64,000 nt of DNA. Origin: Cyathus striatus. Its lineage: Eukaryota; Basidiomycota; Agaricomycetes; Agaricales; Nidulariaceae. This document shows, in pieces, positions 21,603 through 34,411 of the stretch; position 1 is the first letter of the stretch, and every line of letters starts with the position of its first letter. The position numbers and the translations under genes are program-made. The notes under the pieces were generated by a model. That model was not told the DNA's origin, ran no database searches, and saw only the letters and a list, made by a program, of their open reading frames with translations. The stretch is from NCBI GenBank assembly GCA_025738555.1, contig JAOVFP010000001.1, positions 496,001 to 560,000 of the forward strand, written 5' to 3'.

Positions 21603-23291
21603 ATTGAACATCAATCAACCGGGTCTCAACACATGTCCCCTCGGCTAATATATATTTCTACATCCGTTCTTTGCATTCTGAATAACGATACATTGCACCT
21701 ACTATTTAATATCCTGTGGTGATCTCTATCACACTAAATTGGGTATTTTATAACATGGGGGTGTGTAGAACAACAAAGTCTTTTTTATTTGACTTTCCCA
21801 TGCCTCCCGATCCTTGGATATGTTACATATATTTCGAGTGGCAGTTCATTGCGTGTAAAATAACAAAAATTCCAGAAATGCCTTGGACATATATTAGCCA
21901 GCTCCCATCGCATGTCCCTCAGCTAATTTATATTTCTACATTTGTCCTTTGTGTTCTGAATAACGATGTGTCATGCTCACTATTTAATGTCTTCTACTGT
22001 CATCTGTCATCTATCGCACTAATTTCAGTACTATAGAACATAGAGATATGTAGAACAAATTGTGTTTATTTGACTTTCCCCTGCTTCCTGAGTCTTGTAT
22101 ATGTATATATTGGGTGGCAGTGCATTGCATGTGGAATAATGGGATCGACTCGGAACAGTAGCAGAGCTTACATGTGTGTAGAAAAACGAAAATTCCACAA
22201 ACACATTGAACATATATTAGTCGGCTCCCATCGCATATCCCTCGGCTAAATTATATTTCTATCTCTGTCCTTTGTGTTCTGAATAATGATATATTACACT
22301 CACTGTTTAACATCCTGCAGTGATCTCTATCGCACTAATTTGGGTATTTTGGAACATGGAGATATGTAGAGTGGCAAAGTGTGATTATTTAAATTTCCCA
22401 CGCTTCCAGAACCTCGGATTTGTATATATCAATCGGCAGTGCGTTATGTGTAGTATAACGGGATCGGCTTGGAACAGTAGTAGGTCTTACATGCGTGCAG
22501 AAAAATGGGAGTTCCACAAATGCATTGAACATAAATTAGCCAGCTCCTATCACATGTCCCTTGGATAAATTATATTTCTATCTCTGTCCTTTGCATTCTG
22601 AATAACGATACATTGCACCAACTATTTAATATCCTGTGGTGATCTCTATCGCACTAAATTGGGTATTTTATAACATGGAGACATGTAGAACAACAAAATG
22701 TTTCTTATTTGACTTTCCCACGCTTCCCAATCCTTGGATATGTATATTTTGAGCAGCAGTTCATTGCGTGTAGAAAAATGAAAATTCCACAAATGCGCTG
22801 AACATATATTAGCCGGCTCCCATCGCACATCCCTTGGCTAATTTACATTTCTACATTTGTTCTTTGCATTCTGAATAACGATGTGTTATGCCCACTATTT
22901 AACATCTTCTACTGTCATCTATCGCACTAATTTTGGTACTATAGAACATGGGGATGTGTAGAACAACAAATTGTGTTTATTCGACTTTCCCACGCTTCCT
23001 GAGTCTTGTATATGTATATATTGGGCGGCAGTGCATTGCGTGTGGAATAACAGGATCGACTTGGAACAGTAGCAGGGCTCCTCTGCATATCATAAAATGG
23101 AAATGAAAACACAAATGAATCTGTTACTGAAAACAGTATAGTAGGTAGGGTCAGGTATACGTACCCTCTATGTGGTTACTACAGGTATAATATTGGTAAA
23201 CATTGATTGGGTATGGTATATGTACCCTCAATGTTGACATTGGTTATGTACCCAGATGGTACAGACTCGGTACCCTTTTGGAACCGATTCT

Positions 23292-23954
23292 CAGTACTTT
23301 ACACTCCCCCCCCCTTTCACCATGAATTCACATGAAATTCACATGAAATTACATGAACTTCATGTGATTTTAAATATTTTACAAAAAGCATAGGTTCATG
23401 AACTTTCATGTATTTTAGGTGAAATTTAGGTGAAAATACAGTGAAATTCACATTAAAAATTGGAGGTCATTACACTACTGAGTGTGACACCCAGGGTTAA
23501 GTGTGACACCCATGTCACACTCAGCTCTCAGTGTCACACTCAGCCCTCAGTGTCACACTTAGCCCTGGGTGTCACACTTAGCCCTGGGTGTCACACTCAA
23601 CATGCAGTATCACATTAAGCACATGGCATCACACTCAGCACGCAGTATTACACTCTACTCTTGTATAAGCTTCACATGAGTATCACATGAATTTCACATG
23701 AACTTCACTGAGTGACATGAATGTCAGGTGAAAAATTCATGTGAATTTTCACTTCATCTTCACATGAAATTCATGTCACTTAGTGAAGTTCCAGTGAAAT
23801 TCATGCAAAATTCACATGAAATTATTAGCAGTGTTCTCACTGAAATTCAGCAAAAATAATGCAAAAGTTCACCTGAAATTCACCCATTCATGTGAAATTC
23901 ATGTGAAATTCACGTGAAATTCACGTGAAAGGGGGGGGGGAGCGTAAAGAGCTC
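23292..23954. mobile_element. Non-autonomous hAT-like element, copy 2
   Basis: It has the same ends as the element at 10613-11795 (CAGTACTTTACACTCC, GGAGCGTAAAGAGCTC) and CCGATTCT as an exact 8-bp TSD (23284-23291 and 23955-23962). Long stretches are near-identical to copy 1. The CACTCAGCCCT array is shorter and the palindromic middle is missing, so it is an internal-deletion relative. Confidence 0.85.
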
Positions 23955-23963
23955 CCGATTCTG

Positions 23964-24350
23964 ATGCCTGACATATGCATATAGTTGGGAAGGGGGATCT
24001 CATTTGCGTAAGGCAGCCTTCATGCACAACGGTACCAAGTGAATAGGAAATTCACTCCTGCCGTCGACACCACTAATATTAAGTAAGGCAGATTGCAGCC
24101 ACAGGCGCCTTGTGAAGAAGGCGGTCACATGATCGCTGGACATTCTCAAGGTTATAGTCCATGGATCACCAGCACCCCCATCGCTGGCAAAGTTTGTCAA
24201 ACAGGTTGCCAACACAAACATGTCCTGGACCTATCATCCACCCCCTCATTACCACCACCACCTTCCTCTCCACCACTGCCATTTTCATCTCCCCTGCCCC
24301 CATCACCCCTGTCACCATCAACAATGTAAAGTATGAACTAACGAAATGTA
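23964..24350 (+). repeat. Dispersed repeat family R, copy A (5' part)
   Basis: It begins near GGGAAGGGGGATCTCATTTG and runs through a CACCACTAATATTAAG block to GTATGAACTAACG. Relatives lie at 30950-31260, 51165-51310 and 51930-52260. The copy continues after the long-arm element at 27710. No protein domain was recognised. Confidence 0.6.
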
Positions 24351-27300
24351 CAGAGTGGTGTTAGCCAAAATTATCATAAAAATGTAGTGTTTTATGATTG
24401 CGGCAATCATAAATAATGATCACCTTCATGATTATGCGTTTTGAGAGCCTATCCACCTATTAATACTAAATCTAATGATGATCATAAGTGATCATTGGTT
24501 ATTTTGAAGTGAATATTACAACTGTAGGTCTATTGCAATATGGTGATCATATGTGATCATTGGCTATTTTGAAGTGAATATTACTACTGTAGATCTATTG
24601 TAATGTGGTGATCATATGTGATCATTGGCTGTTTTAAAGTGAATATTACTACTGTGGGTCTATTGTAATGTGGTGATCATATGTGATCATTGGCTATTTT
24701 GAAGTGAATATTACTATTGTAGGTCCATTGTAATATGGTGATCATATGTGATCATTAGCTATTTTGAAGTGAATATTACTACTGTAGGTCCATTGTAATA
24801 TGGTGATCATATGTGATCATTGACTTATTTTGAATTGAATATTACTACTGTAGGTCTATTGTAATATGGTGATCATATGTGATCATTAGCTATTTTGAAG
24901 TGAATATTACTACTGTAGGTCCATTGTAATATGGTGATCATATGTGATCATTAGCTATTTGAAGTGAATATTACTATATTGTAATGTGGTGATCATATGT
25001 GATCATTGACATATTTTGAAATGAAAAGTATTACATATTGCTATTGTAGTTCATGTCACAATTGTCATGATCTTCCCACATGTCACATATTTCGCGCGCT
25101 TCACACAATTTCCGTGCATCTCATAATTCCCGTGCATCTCATAATTCCCGAGCATCTCATAATTCCCGCGCTCTGGATATTTCCTGCACATCATGATTGT
25201 CACGATCTTCCCGCGTGTCACACATTTCCCACGCTCCACATCATTCCTGCGCGTCACGATTGTCACACTCTAGCACGCGTCACGATTGTCACGCCTTTAC
25301 ACACATCACGATTGTCACGCCTTTACATGCGTCACGATTGTCACGCCTTTACACGTGTCACGATCGTCACGCTTTTACACGTGTCACAGTTGTCACACCT
25401 TTACACGCATCACGATTGTCACGCCTTTACACGTGTCACGATCGTCACGCTTTTACACGTGTCACAGTTGTCACACCTTTACACGCATCACGATTGTCAC
25501 GGTTTTGCATGTGTCACGATTGTCACGCATTTATGGCTGTCACAAATGTGATATATTTCTTGCATGTCACAATTGTCAAGCTTTTACATGTCACATTCAT
25601 CAACAATGCTGTTGGCATAATCAGTCAATGGTGGTCATATTATACACCATTTAATCTATAGATGAGTTGATCAAATATTGATGGGGTCCCAACAGGTGTG
25701 CAATGACAATTGTTCCCATACCTTTCATGATCTAAGAATAAGAGTATTGAGTAATATAACATTTAATTCTCATTCTCAGTTCATTGCTTAGCAATGTAAT
25801 TCAGTCATTTACATTGACTAGTCATTGATTAATCTGTCAACTGTCAATCATTAATACATACTTTTTTGGCAGATGGGGTCTGATCCTGTTGATGACATTG
25901 TTCCACATGACTATAGAGAAATGATATTACATTATTTTAGAGAAGAGAAGAAAAGGGACAAAGGGGTCCTTCAGTAAAGAGAACAATATAAGAAGGCAAT
26001 GTCATAATTAACACTAAGCTAAAGAACAGAAAGTAAGTAAATAACAGCAACTGAGCAAGAAAGTGCAAAGAAGTACAAAATGTGGTTTTCAGATATCAGA
26101 ATGAATACTAAGACTAAAAGAGTGAGTAGAAGTGAAACTGTTTGAGACACAATAAGATAGTTTTCATTAACTCCCCATTTCAATAAAACATAGACAACTA
26201 TCATGTAGTCATATAAAGTAAGCAATTATGTGATTTGGTAATATGTGTTGAAGATATTAGTATTATCAATGACCAATGCAAGAATCATAATCATCTAAAT
26301 GCTGTAATGTGTAAGTTTGATGTAATGTGGAATCACATCTATACACTATCCATTCATATGTGTTAAGCATGCAAGGTTCTATATTCTTCTCTGTCTGGTT
26401 GGTACATGTTTCCATAATGTTCAATACCATTGTAATGACCTCACTAGTCTTCATTGTAAAACATAGCATACCATCTCATTTCCAAATATATCATACACTC
26501 TAAATAGGACTAGGACTCCAACTACATATACACTCTACATCATTTAATCGAGTTTCTTATTCCTGTTACACTTCCATAACATCATATTTGTCATATACTG
26601 TATTACAACCTTCAATTCTAAAAGTGCATATTCATTTACTGTGATTTTTATAATTAGCTTTGTGGTTTCAGATACTTAATCTGCTTTTGTGACAATTTGG
26701 ATGGTGATACAGATGTACCAGAAACTGCACATGTGGTTGGCTTCCCTTGTTTAGCATTAAGTTTTTTAAGTACCTTGCAAACCTCCTCATATCCCTGGCC
26801 CCACATATGTAAGAGGCAATAATTAGTACACATATATATTATTGTTATACTCTGTGTAAGATAAACAAAAGTTAAAATAATCTACATGATATTATAGGCC
26901 AAAAATGTGACAGCTGACATGCATGAAAAATAATAACATGTTGGAAATATGTCACATATGTGATAGGCATAAATGTGTGACAATCGTGACTGTGATAATT
27001 GTGACGCATGTAAAAGCGTGACGATTGTGACATGTGTAAAGGCGTGACAATCGTGACGCATGTAAAGGCGTGACAATCGTGATGTGTGTAAAGGCGTGAC
27101 AATCGTGACGCGTGCTAGAGTGTGACAATCGTGACGCGCAGGAATGATGTGGAGCGTGGGAAATGTGTGACACGCGGGAAGATCGTGACAATCATGATGC
27201 GCAGGAAATATCCAGAGCGCGGGAATTATGAGATGCTCGGGAATTATGAGATGCACGGGAATTATGAGATGCACGGAAATTGTGTGAAGCGCGCGAAATA

Positions 27301-27709
27301 TGTGACATGTGGGAAGATCATGACAATTGTGACATGAACTACAATAGCAATATGTAATACTTTTCATTTCAAAATATGTCAATGATCACATATGATCACC
27401 ACATTACAATATAGTAATATTCACTTCAAATAGCTAATGATCACATATGATCACCATATTACAATGGACCTACAGTAGTAATATTCACTTCAAAATAGCT
27501 AATGATCACATATGATCACCATATTGCAATAGACCTACAGTTGTAATATTCACTTCAAAATAACCAATGATCACTTATGATCATCATTAGATTTAGTATT
27601 AATAGGTGGATAGGCTCTCAAAACGCATAATCATGAAGGTAATCATTATTTATGATTGCTGCAATCATAAAACACTACATTTTTATGATAATTTTGGCTG
27701 ACACTTATG
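24351..27709. mobile_element. Long-armed inverted-repeat element with GTGAC arrays
   Basis: The left end is CAGAGTGGTGTTAGCC and the right end GGCTGACACTTATG. The arms then match as inverted repeats (CAAAATTATCATAAAAATG, TATGATTGC.GCAATCATAA, GAGAGCCTATCCACC). Next inward on each side come TGATCATATGTGATCA units (about 65 bp, eight left, three right), then arrays built on GTCACGATTGTCACG. The centre (25.6-26.9 kb) is unique AT-rich DNA. ATGTA lies directly outside both ends. A paralogue at 52100-52140 shows the same flanks without the element. The translated frames of the arrays are artefacts. Confidence 0.75.
26654..26806 (-). CDS. Small 50-aa frame in the core of the long-armed element
   Basis: A 50-codon frame begins MWGQGYEEVCKVLKKLNAK and ends KYLKPQS. 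Its composition is more protein-like than its surroundings, with Lys and Gln rich helices and two cysteines. It lies between the satellite arms, where a transposase remnant might be expected, but no transposase motif is visible. It could be an exon or a chance frame. A plus-strand fragment (about 25873-25977, MGSDPVDDIVPHDYREM) after TTTTTTGGCAG is a second possible exon remnant. Confidence 0.3.
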   Translation of the reverse strand: MWGQGYEEVCKVLKKLNAKQGKPTTCAVSGTSVSPSKLSQKQIKYLKPQS

Positions 27710-27815
27710 ATGTATGACAGACACACCAACCAACTTACACCTCCCGTCCCTCACCCCTCGTCCCTCTCCACCACTACTGCCTATGAAGAACACAAGGCTT
27801 TTTAACAGACCCACT
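27710..27815 (+). repeat. Dispersed repeat family R, copy A (continuation)
   Basis: It contains CAACTTACACCTCCCGTCCC and CCACCACTACTGCCTATGAA, matching 31150-31240 and 52135-52215. It is interrupted at AACAGACCCACT by a LINE and resumes at 28523. Confidence 0.65.
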
Positions 27816-28510
27816 CTTACACCACTGGTCATTGGGCATATAGCATTACACAAACACCTCCACTGCATAGGGAAGTCTGACTCCCCTCTATGTAAATGAT
27901 GTTAGCTACAGGCTCCAGAGACTGTTGACCACTTTCTCCTTTAGTGCCCAGCCTACACCATCCAGTGCTGAAATCTTGTGGCAGTATGTGCCCCCCATGG
28001 CCAACAGCTATCCCTGAACCGGATTCTCTCTAATGTGGACCATATACCTGTGCTCATTGCTTTCGTCAATGCCTCAGGCCGCCTCTATCAAGTTTTTGGT
28101 ATCATCCCCCCATGGAGTCCACCTGAGAAGTAGTGGTGATGTTGGGAATATGGATTGGATTTGGATGTTTTGGAATGCTGAAGATTAGACCCACCCACAG
28201 AGACCTACCATGCTCTGCACATACTCAAGCCATTGACACGGGCTTTGCCTATATATTACCAGGGCTCACACCTGCATTCAATGCAGGGTCCCTCTTATAT
28301 TTACCTCCTGGTGCTCCCCTTGCGGGGGTAGTATTCCTGAGTTCACACTACACACTCACTGCTGCTTTTCTCTCCTCTTATGGTACATTTACTATACAAT
28401 TACTTTACGTTCTCGTAGGTAGCAGCTGCCCCCAGGCAGTCATAGCAATGTCGTGACATGTGGCCTGCCACAACTGACAATAAACTATGGATTATAAAAA
28501 AAAAAAAAAA
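27816..28510 (+). mobile_element. 5'-truncated Tad1-like LINE with poly(A) tail
   Basis: Its translation starts inside the C-terminal reverse-transcriptase tail (GHIALHKHLHCIGKSDSPLC), then ETVDHFLLLCPAY, the Cys-His motif typical of Tad1-like LINE ORF2 ends. A short 3' untranslated part ends in A-rich sequence (28496-28512). AACAGACCCACT flanks both sides (27804-27815 and 28511-28522), a target duplication. In-frame stops occur between the two motifs. It is a dead 5'-truncated insertion. Confidence 0.8.
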
Positions 28511-28522
28511 AACAGACCCACT

Positions 28523-28761
28523 ATAAGACATGTTAACTTCATGCTAATCACTTCCATACACAAAATCCATAATAAAGCCTGGCTACTTATACTGTCACCT
28601 TCCCCCCCACTTTATAATCCCCCATCGAAGCTTCATGCCCAAGAGCCCTTAGGGGCATAACACGACACCCTTTGACACAAGGTTGGTGTAGTTGTGGTTA
28701 GGTATTGGCTGCCGGTCAGCTCATGCTGTTCAAGATCGAGACACTCATCAAGATCACTGTC
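28523..28761 (+). repeat. Dispersed repeat family R, copy A (3' part)
   Basis: It continues with ATAAGACATGTTAACTTCATG, then CTTTATAATCCCCCATCGAAG. Relatives lie at 30730-30800 and 50990-51115. Confidence 0.55.
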
Positions 28762-28769
28762 AACTTTTT

Positions 28770-30460
28770 GAGCTCTTTACACTTAGCCATGTGTTCTGTA
28801 CATATCCGCGCGGAATCCGTGCGGAATCTGCACAGATTTTTTCATTTTGGCAGAGGTTTTTTTGGGTCTGTACAGATTCCACACAGATTCCAAAAATTCC
28901 GTATGGATTACGCAGAATTCCTCGGAATTCTGCATTACAGACCTGAAAATTCTGTACAGAATCTGTACAGAATTTTATTATACTTATTTCCTTGCATGTG
29001 ACACTCTGCATTAAGCATGACACTAGGTGTTGAATGTGATACTAGGTGTTGAGTGTGACACTATATGTTAAATGTGACACTATAAGTGTGACACTAGGTA
29101 TTGAATGTGATACTAGGTGTTGAGTGTGACACTATACATTAAATGTGACACTATAAGCGTGACACTAGGTGTTGAGTGTGACACTATACATTAAATATGA
29201 CACTATGCATTAAGTGTGACACTATGCATTAAGCGTGACACTAAGTGTTGAGTGTGACACTATGCATTAAGCGTGACACTAAGTGTTGAGTGCAATTAAG
29301 CGTGACACTAAACATTGAGTGTGACACTAAATGTTGAGTGTGACACTAAGCGTTGAGTGTGACACTAAACATTGAGTGTGATACTATGCATTAAGCATGA
29401 CACTAGGTGTTGAGTGTGACTAAGCGTGACACTAAGTGTTGAGTGTGACACTAAACATTGAGTGTGACTAAGCGTGACACTAAGTGTTGAGTGTGACACT
29501 AAACATTGAGTGTGATACTAAGCATTGAGTGTGACACTAAGCATTGAGTGTGACACTAAGCATTGAGTGTGACACTAAGCATTGAGTGTGACACTAAGCA
29601 TTGAGTGTGACACTAAGCATTGAGTGTGACACTAAGCATTGAGTGTGACACTAAGCATTGAGTGTGACACTAAGCATTGAGTGTGACACTAAGCATTGAG
29701 TGTGACACTAAGCATTGAGTGTGACACTAAGCATTGAGTGTGACACTAAGCATTGAGTGTGACACTAAGCATTGAGTGTGACACTAAGCATTGAGTGTGA
29801 CACTAAGCATTGAGTGTGACACTAAGCATTGAGTGTGACACTAAGCATTGAGTGTGATACTGAGCGTTGAGTGTGACACTGAGCATTGAGTGTGACACTA
29901 AGTATTGAGTGTGACACAAAGTGTTGAGTGTCACACTATACATTAAACATGACACTATGCATTAAGTGTGACACTAAGCATTGAGTGTGACACTATGCAT
30001 TAAGTGTGACACTATGCATTAAGTGTGACACTATACATTAAACATAACACTATACATTAAGCATGACACTAATTATTGAGTGTGACACTATGTATTAAGC
30101 ATAACACTAAGTGATGAGTGTGACACTCTGCATGAAGCGTGACACTAAGTGTTGAGTGTGACACTATACATTAAGCATAACACTATGCATTAAGTGTGAT
30201 ACTATGTATTGAGAATGATACTATATATTGAGTGTATCATGGATTTTGTATAGTGTGACACTTTTCACCTAGGGTTACACTTCACATGTGTGACAAGGCA
30301 CCAATGCATAAATCCACACAGAATTCATGCAGAATATGTATGGAATCCATATAGAATAATCACCTCTAATAATAATAATAGCTACTATATAAATTCTGTA
30401 TGGTATCTATACAGGTCTGTATGGGTCTGTACAGACCTCTTGGGGGAGTGTAAATTACTG
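28770..30460. mobile_element. hAT-like element filled with 19-bp satellite, copy 3
   Basis: Ends are GAGCTCTTTACACTTAGCC (28770) and GGGAGTGTAAATTACTG (to 30460). AACTTTTT flanks both sides exactly (28762-28769 and 30461-30468), an 8-bp TSD. Subterminal palindromes such as TTCCGTATGGAT and GGAATCCGTGCGG occur at the left, with related motifs at the right. The core (about 28990-30245) is tandem GTGTGACACTAAGCATTGA. It is non-coding. Confidence 0.8.
28990..30245. repeat. 19-bp satellite array GTGTGACACTAAGCATTGA
   Basis: More than 60 units. A homogeneous block of about 18 identical units (29520-29850) lies between divergent flanks in which CTAAGCATTGA alternates with CTATGCATTAA and CTAGGTGTTGA. 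Confidence 0.9.
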
Positions 30461-30534
30461 AACTTTTTCCTCTTAAGTACTTGGGATGCTCATGGGTTTC
30501 AAAGTGGTTAATGGATAGTTCCGGTGCCGGGTAG

Positions 30535-31265
30535 TCAAGGCAGTTGATTGAAAGTGGAGGTTCGTGAAGCAGCTATGATACCAGGTGAATAGTTACTTCA
30601 GTTGTATTGTTGACAACGCTAATGTGGAGCAGACCTCTGCTGCAGGCACCTCATGAAGATGACAGTTAGTGCTGTCGCTAGATATTCGGAAGTTAGAGAT
30701 TGTGTGTCAATGAAACACATAATTCTACCCATCCTAAAAAAGCCTGGTAGTTCTAATTTCCCAGCGAAGCTTCATGATCAAGATTGAGTATGAGAGAAAA
30801 AGGCTCAGAGGACTAGCTTGACAGGCCCTTGGGGGGGCAATGCAATCAGTGTTTAATGCTTATGGGTTATGGTTAGGCATTGGATGGCATGTGTTGTTAG
30901 AAGTTGACTGACAGGGTATGGTTAGTGGATCAAAAGTGTTCTTTTAGTGATAGTTAGAAGGGGGGATCTCGTTTGCATGGGGCAGCTTTCATGCACATCG
31001 ATACTAGGTGAATAGGAAATTCATTGGTACCATCGATATCTGCCTATGCTAATGCAGATCGCAGCCACGGACACCTCGCGAAGAGGGGAGTCACACAATC
31101 GATGGACTATCGACAACATGTCAACGCATCAACATTCAACATGAACTAATACCATCTATGATGGATCAACCATTGTGCACCTCCCATCCCTCATCCCCCC
31201 TCCCTATCCACCACTACTGCCTATGAAGAATGCAAGGCTTTGTAACAGGATGACCGGAGTCCATG
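30535..31265 (+). repeat. Dispersed repeat family R, copy B
   Basis: Shared blocks include GGGGGATCTCGTTTGCATGG, TAGGTGAATAGGAAATTCA, CCACTACTGCCTATGAAGAA and TGCAAGGCTTTGTAACAGG. The copy is diverged and has no supported coding sequence. Confidence 0.55.
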
Positions 31266-33469
31266 TTAGGGATCAGGATAAGATGATGTGTTATGGTTAG
31301 TGGTGGAACTAAGTCTGTGGGATGCATAGCTGGGCATGTGCTTGTTCATTGGAGGATCCTCTGTACTGGCTCATCGACTTGCCAACAGTGCAGACCAATA
31401 TCATGGATGCATCATGTAGAAGATAGTTCTAATGGTCTTACTCTTCATCCCTCCTCACCAACTCCCTCATCACTACCACCACCATTGCCACCACCACCAC
31501 ATTGCATAGAAATGAGGATTATGTCTTCGGGAATCAGTTCACTTCTTTTTGAGAACTTAGCTACCTCACCTTCCTAACTATACATGGTGGAGCAATTGGT
31601 TAGTGGGTCGCAATAGAGTACTGAACACTGATTAGTAATGTTCATGTCGACATCATGGCATAGGAATGAGGGACCTGAGACTAGAAGGGGCATATAGGCC
31701 TCTTGGTGTGAGAGACATAAAAAGTGCAGCCATAGTGAAACAATGAGCCCACCTACCCTGTGGACGGCTGCTGCTTCATTCTAGAGTCTAAGCATGGATA
31801 GTAGCAATTGTGAAAGTGAACGGAAGCAGTTGAGTTGGATGGTTGAGCACATCACAAGCTTATGCACCATCACTAAATTTATGAAGGTCTGATATAGTGG
31901 TACGTTCCTCACAAGCTCAGTTACAGATTACAAAGTGCTTACAAGGTGTTATAACGTAGTTATAAGGCCACTCCACTGACATAGTACATAAGTATCACAA
32001 TTTTGCCAACATATTCTTTGTAGCATATAAGCACTTGGGTACTCCATATAATGTTAAATGCACATGATACATTATTATCATTTTATTGCCTTATTTCACA
32101 CAACTCATGGGTTTGGCACATCAGCACCTTACCATCCTCACCTCAAATTGATCTCACAGCAGTGTGTCATGACCTATGTCACTACAGGATGAGCCTGCCC
32201 TTAATCGAATCTAGGGCGCAGGGTCTGCATTATGTCTGCTCTACTATTCAATATCAACTTGAATGCTTGTTCTGGTGATGTACTCTGGTAATCCCAGAGT
32301 AGGTCTCGGTTCCAGCTGAATGTGTATCAGTCTGGTTAGCATTTCTTGTTCCTCCTCCCCTCACTTCCACTCACTGAGCACTTTCTATTCCCTGCAGCTT
32401 ACTCCTGATACTGGGCTACCGCTATGACCTAGACATATGGGACCGCATAAATCTCAAACAAGTCACCAAGATTCTGAACATTAACAACTTCAATGGGATT
32501 CTTGGGTTGACTTCAGAAGCATGCCATACAAGATTGGCAGCTGTTAATGCTGCTGTTTGCATGTTCCAGATGCAAGATCTCTTGGGGCTGCTGGGTTGAA
32601 GGAGGATCCAATGGGTGGGGGTCGCCTCTCATTGGTACTCTGCGGGCAGTGTTTTTCCAGTGTTGCTGCAGACCTGAGTTGGGGGCAAGAGACAGATCGA
32701 AGTTTTGTAATTGTACATCCCCATTCTTTGCTCATCCCAATTTTCTCACTGACAATACACAGCTATGACTTGTCCACCTATGCTGCATATGCTCCTCCAG
32801 CTCCCATCTTCTCCAGGGGGTGCTTCCCTGCCTATGCATCTGCAGCAGCCTCAACACCTGCCTCCGATTCTTCCCTCCATGGAGCAGCTAACAAATCACC
32901 CACATTCACACTTCCCCCTTGGACAAAGTTGAATGGGATGAAGACATTAGGCAGGGTGGCGCTCTATGCAGCGAAGAACTAGCTTGTTGGGGAGGTCCCT
33001 CTTGCTTCTGGCAGTGACACTGCACTTGAGGGCCTAGTGCCCGTGTTTTTTACTGCAGTGTGTCAGCTGCTCATTATACATCTGGGTACTAGAGCTCTTC
33101 TACTGTCCCCAACACTGCACACGTACTTGGTGAATTCAGAGAAGGATCATGTCCAATGCGGGACACTGGCCTTGCATACAATGGCAAGACTCGGGCATGG
33201 GTTCCGTTTTCGACTTTCAGAGAAGTATTGAAGAGTCGCATTTCATACTTGTGTTTCTTGGCAGATGGGTCAGAGCCAAATTCGAGGTCGAGGGTGCCGA
33301 TGCTCATGCTTCTGACAAGGGTCTGCACTATCCACTGAGAGGATGAAGAATGAAGCATCGTGGTGATTATATACTCTTCATTGGGGTATGTCACCTGTGG
33401 CTGTCGAAGCTGTTGACTGGACTGACAATGGATAGATGTTTGGAGTCCATGTCACAAGTACTTGTTTAG
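31266..33469. other. Unassigned region with chance frames
   Basis: No recognised gene. A plus-strand frame of 141 codons (32557-32982) is Ala/Pro/Ser-rich, and one near 32400-32580 contains GYRYDLDIWDRINLK, which looks protein-like but is short and has stops around it. Decayed coding DNA is possible. Confidence 0.3.
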
Positions 33470-33474
33470 AAGAT

Positions 33475-34359
33475 TGATACGCCTTAAAATATTCAATGGT
33501 TAAATCTCTTTATTTGTCATATAATATTAGAACTCAGTATTAGTAATGCACATCACAAGTACAAGAGTTGGGGTGAGTCCTGAGTTGCCAATCAAAGTGT
33601 TCTATTTTGAATACATTACTAAGGGAATGGGACATCTGAGAGCTGGGGTTGAGTCCTGCACTGCCAGCAGAAATATCTAATTGATATATACTAAAGGAAA
33701 TACAACTAGATGTGTGTTATCTAATTACTAGAGTCCAAAAGACTATGTACATGCACCCAGTACTTGATTGAAACTTAGCTAAGGAACACGTTCTGCATTC
33801 CTGTCACATGATCAAATGCGAGGCGTTAGAACTGTTATCTCCGAACCGGTTATTGTGGTTACGCATAGACCAGAGCAAGTCATGTGACTTTGTACTTGGT
33901 ACTCCGAGAATATCCCACCGCCTTAATCCACCACATGGAATTCCACATGTATGGTTGCTCCCACATGGTCACTATGTTAGAAATATCATTATGTCGTCAT
34001 ATAAAGTACTCTAGAGTAGTTCCTTTCCATATATAGGTACTGTACAGTTTTATTTGTAAAAAGATATATAAGGAGGACAGGGATGAGGAGAAAAAGCAAG
34101 CAATCCCAGGAGAAATCCTAGGCTTCTTCCACTCTAGGAGTGTAATAAATTGGAATAGAAATGAATCTGAACAGTACTTGAACCGAGTAATTTCGTATTA
34201 GAAAGGTTTTGAATCTATAGTTTACTTCCTTTATACTAGTTTATACATAATCTGTGTTATCTCTCCCTTGAACTTAAAGCCTGTGATTTGCGATGATTAT
34301 TTGAGTATTACATAATATATTAGTACTATTTAAATACAGATCACAAATTCGGCGCATCA
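33475..34359 (+). mobile_element. Solo LTR, copy A
   Basis: 885 bp from TGATACGCC to GGCGCATCA, near-palindromic ends. AGAT flanks both sides (4-bp TSD). It contains a TATATAAGGAGGA promoter-like stretch, AATAAA-like signals and a CTCTAGGAGTG segment shared with copies at 42133 and 53631. No internal retrotransposon sequence adjoins, so it is a solo LTR formed by recombination. Confidence 0.75.
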
Positions 34360-34411
34360 AGATATAATTAGAAGAAATACTTATTGAAGTACACTGTAAA
34401 TATTACACTAA

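Larger units (their letters stand above)
18600..23095. repeat. Tandem satellite, unit about 290-320 bp, with inverted first part
   Basis: About eleven direct units plus two inverted ones (18630-19040) share TTTCTACATCTGTCCTTTG, TTCTGAATAAC, ACTATAGAACATGGAGATAT, TTCCCACGCTTCC and CACATGTCCCTCGGCTAA. The orientation switches near 19040. Three elements are inserted (19453-19777, 20342-20737, 21243-21602). Short frames in this region are satellite translations. Confidence 0.85.

Noticed and set aside
25006..25661. Three overlapping plus-strand frames of 120-180 codons (His/Cys/Arg-rich)
   Set aside because: They lie in the GTCACGATTGTCACG array and mirror the frames at 26882-27382 in the other arm, so they are repeat artefacts.
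28692..29023. Frames of 84-98 codons at the left end of the satellite-bearing hAT-like element
   Set aside because: The same frames recur at 36582-37022 in the other copy, differ by indels, and follow the CCGTACGGA palindromes, so they are not genes.
29510..29860. A CRISPR-like regular array
   Set aside because: Units are contiguous 19-mers with no unique spacers, inside a eukaryotic transposon. This is satellite DNA.
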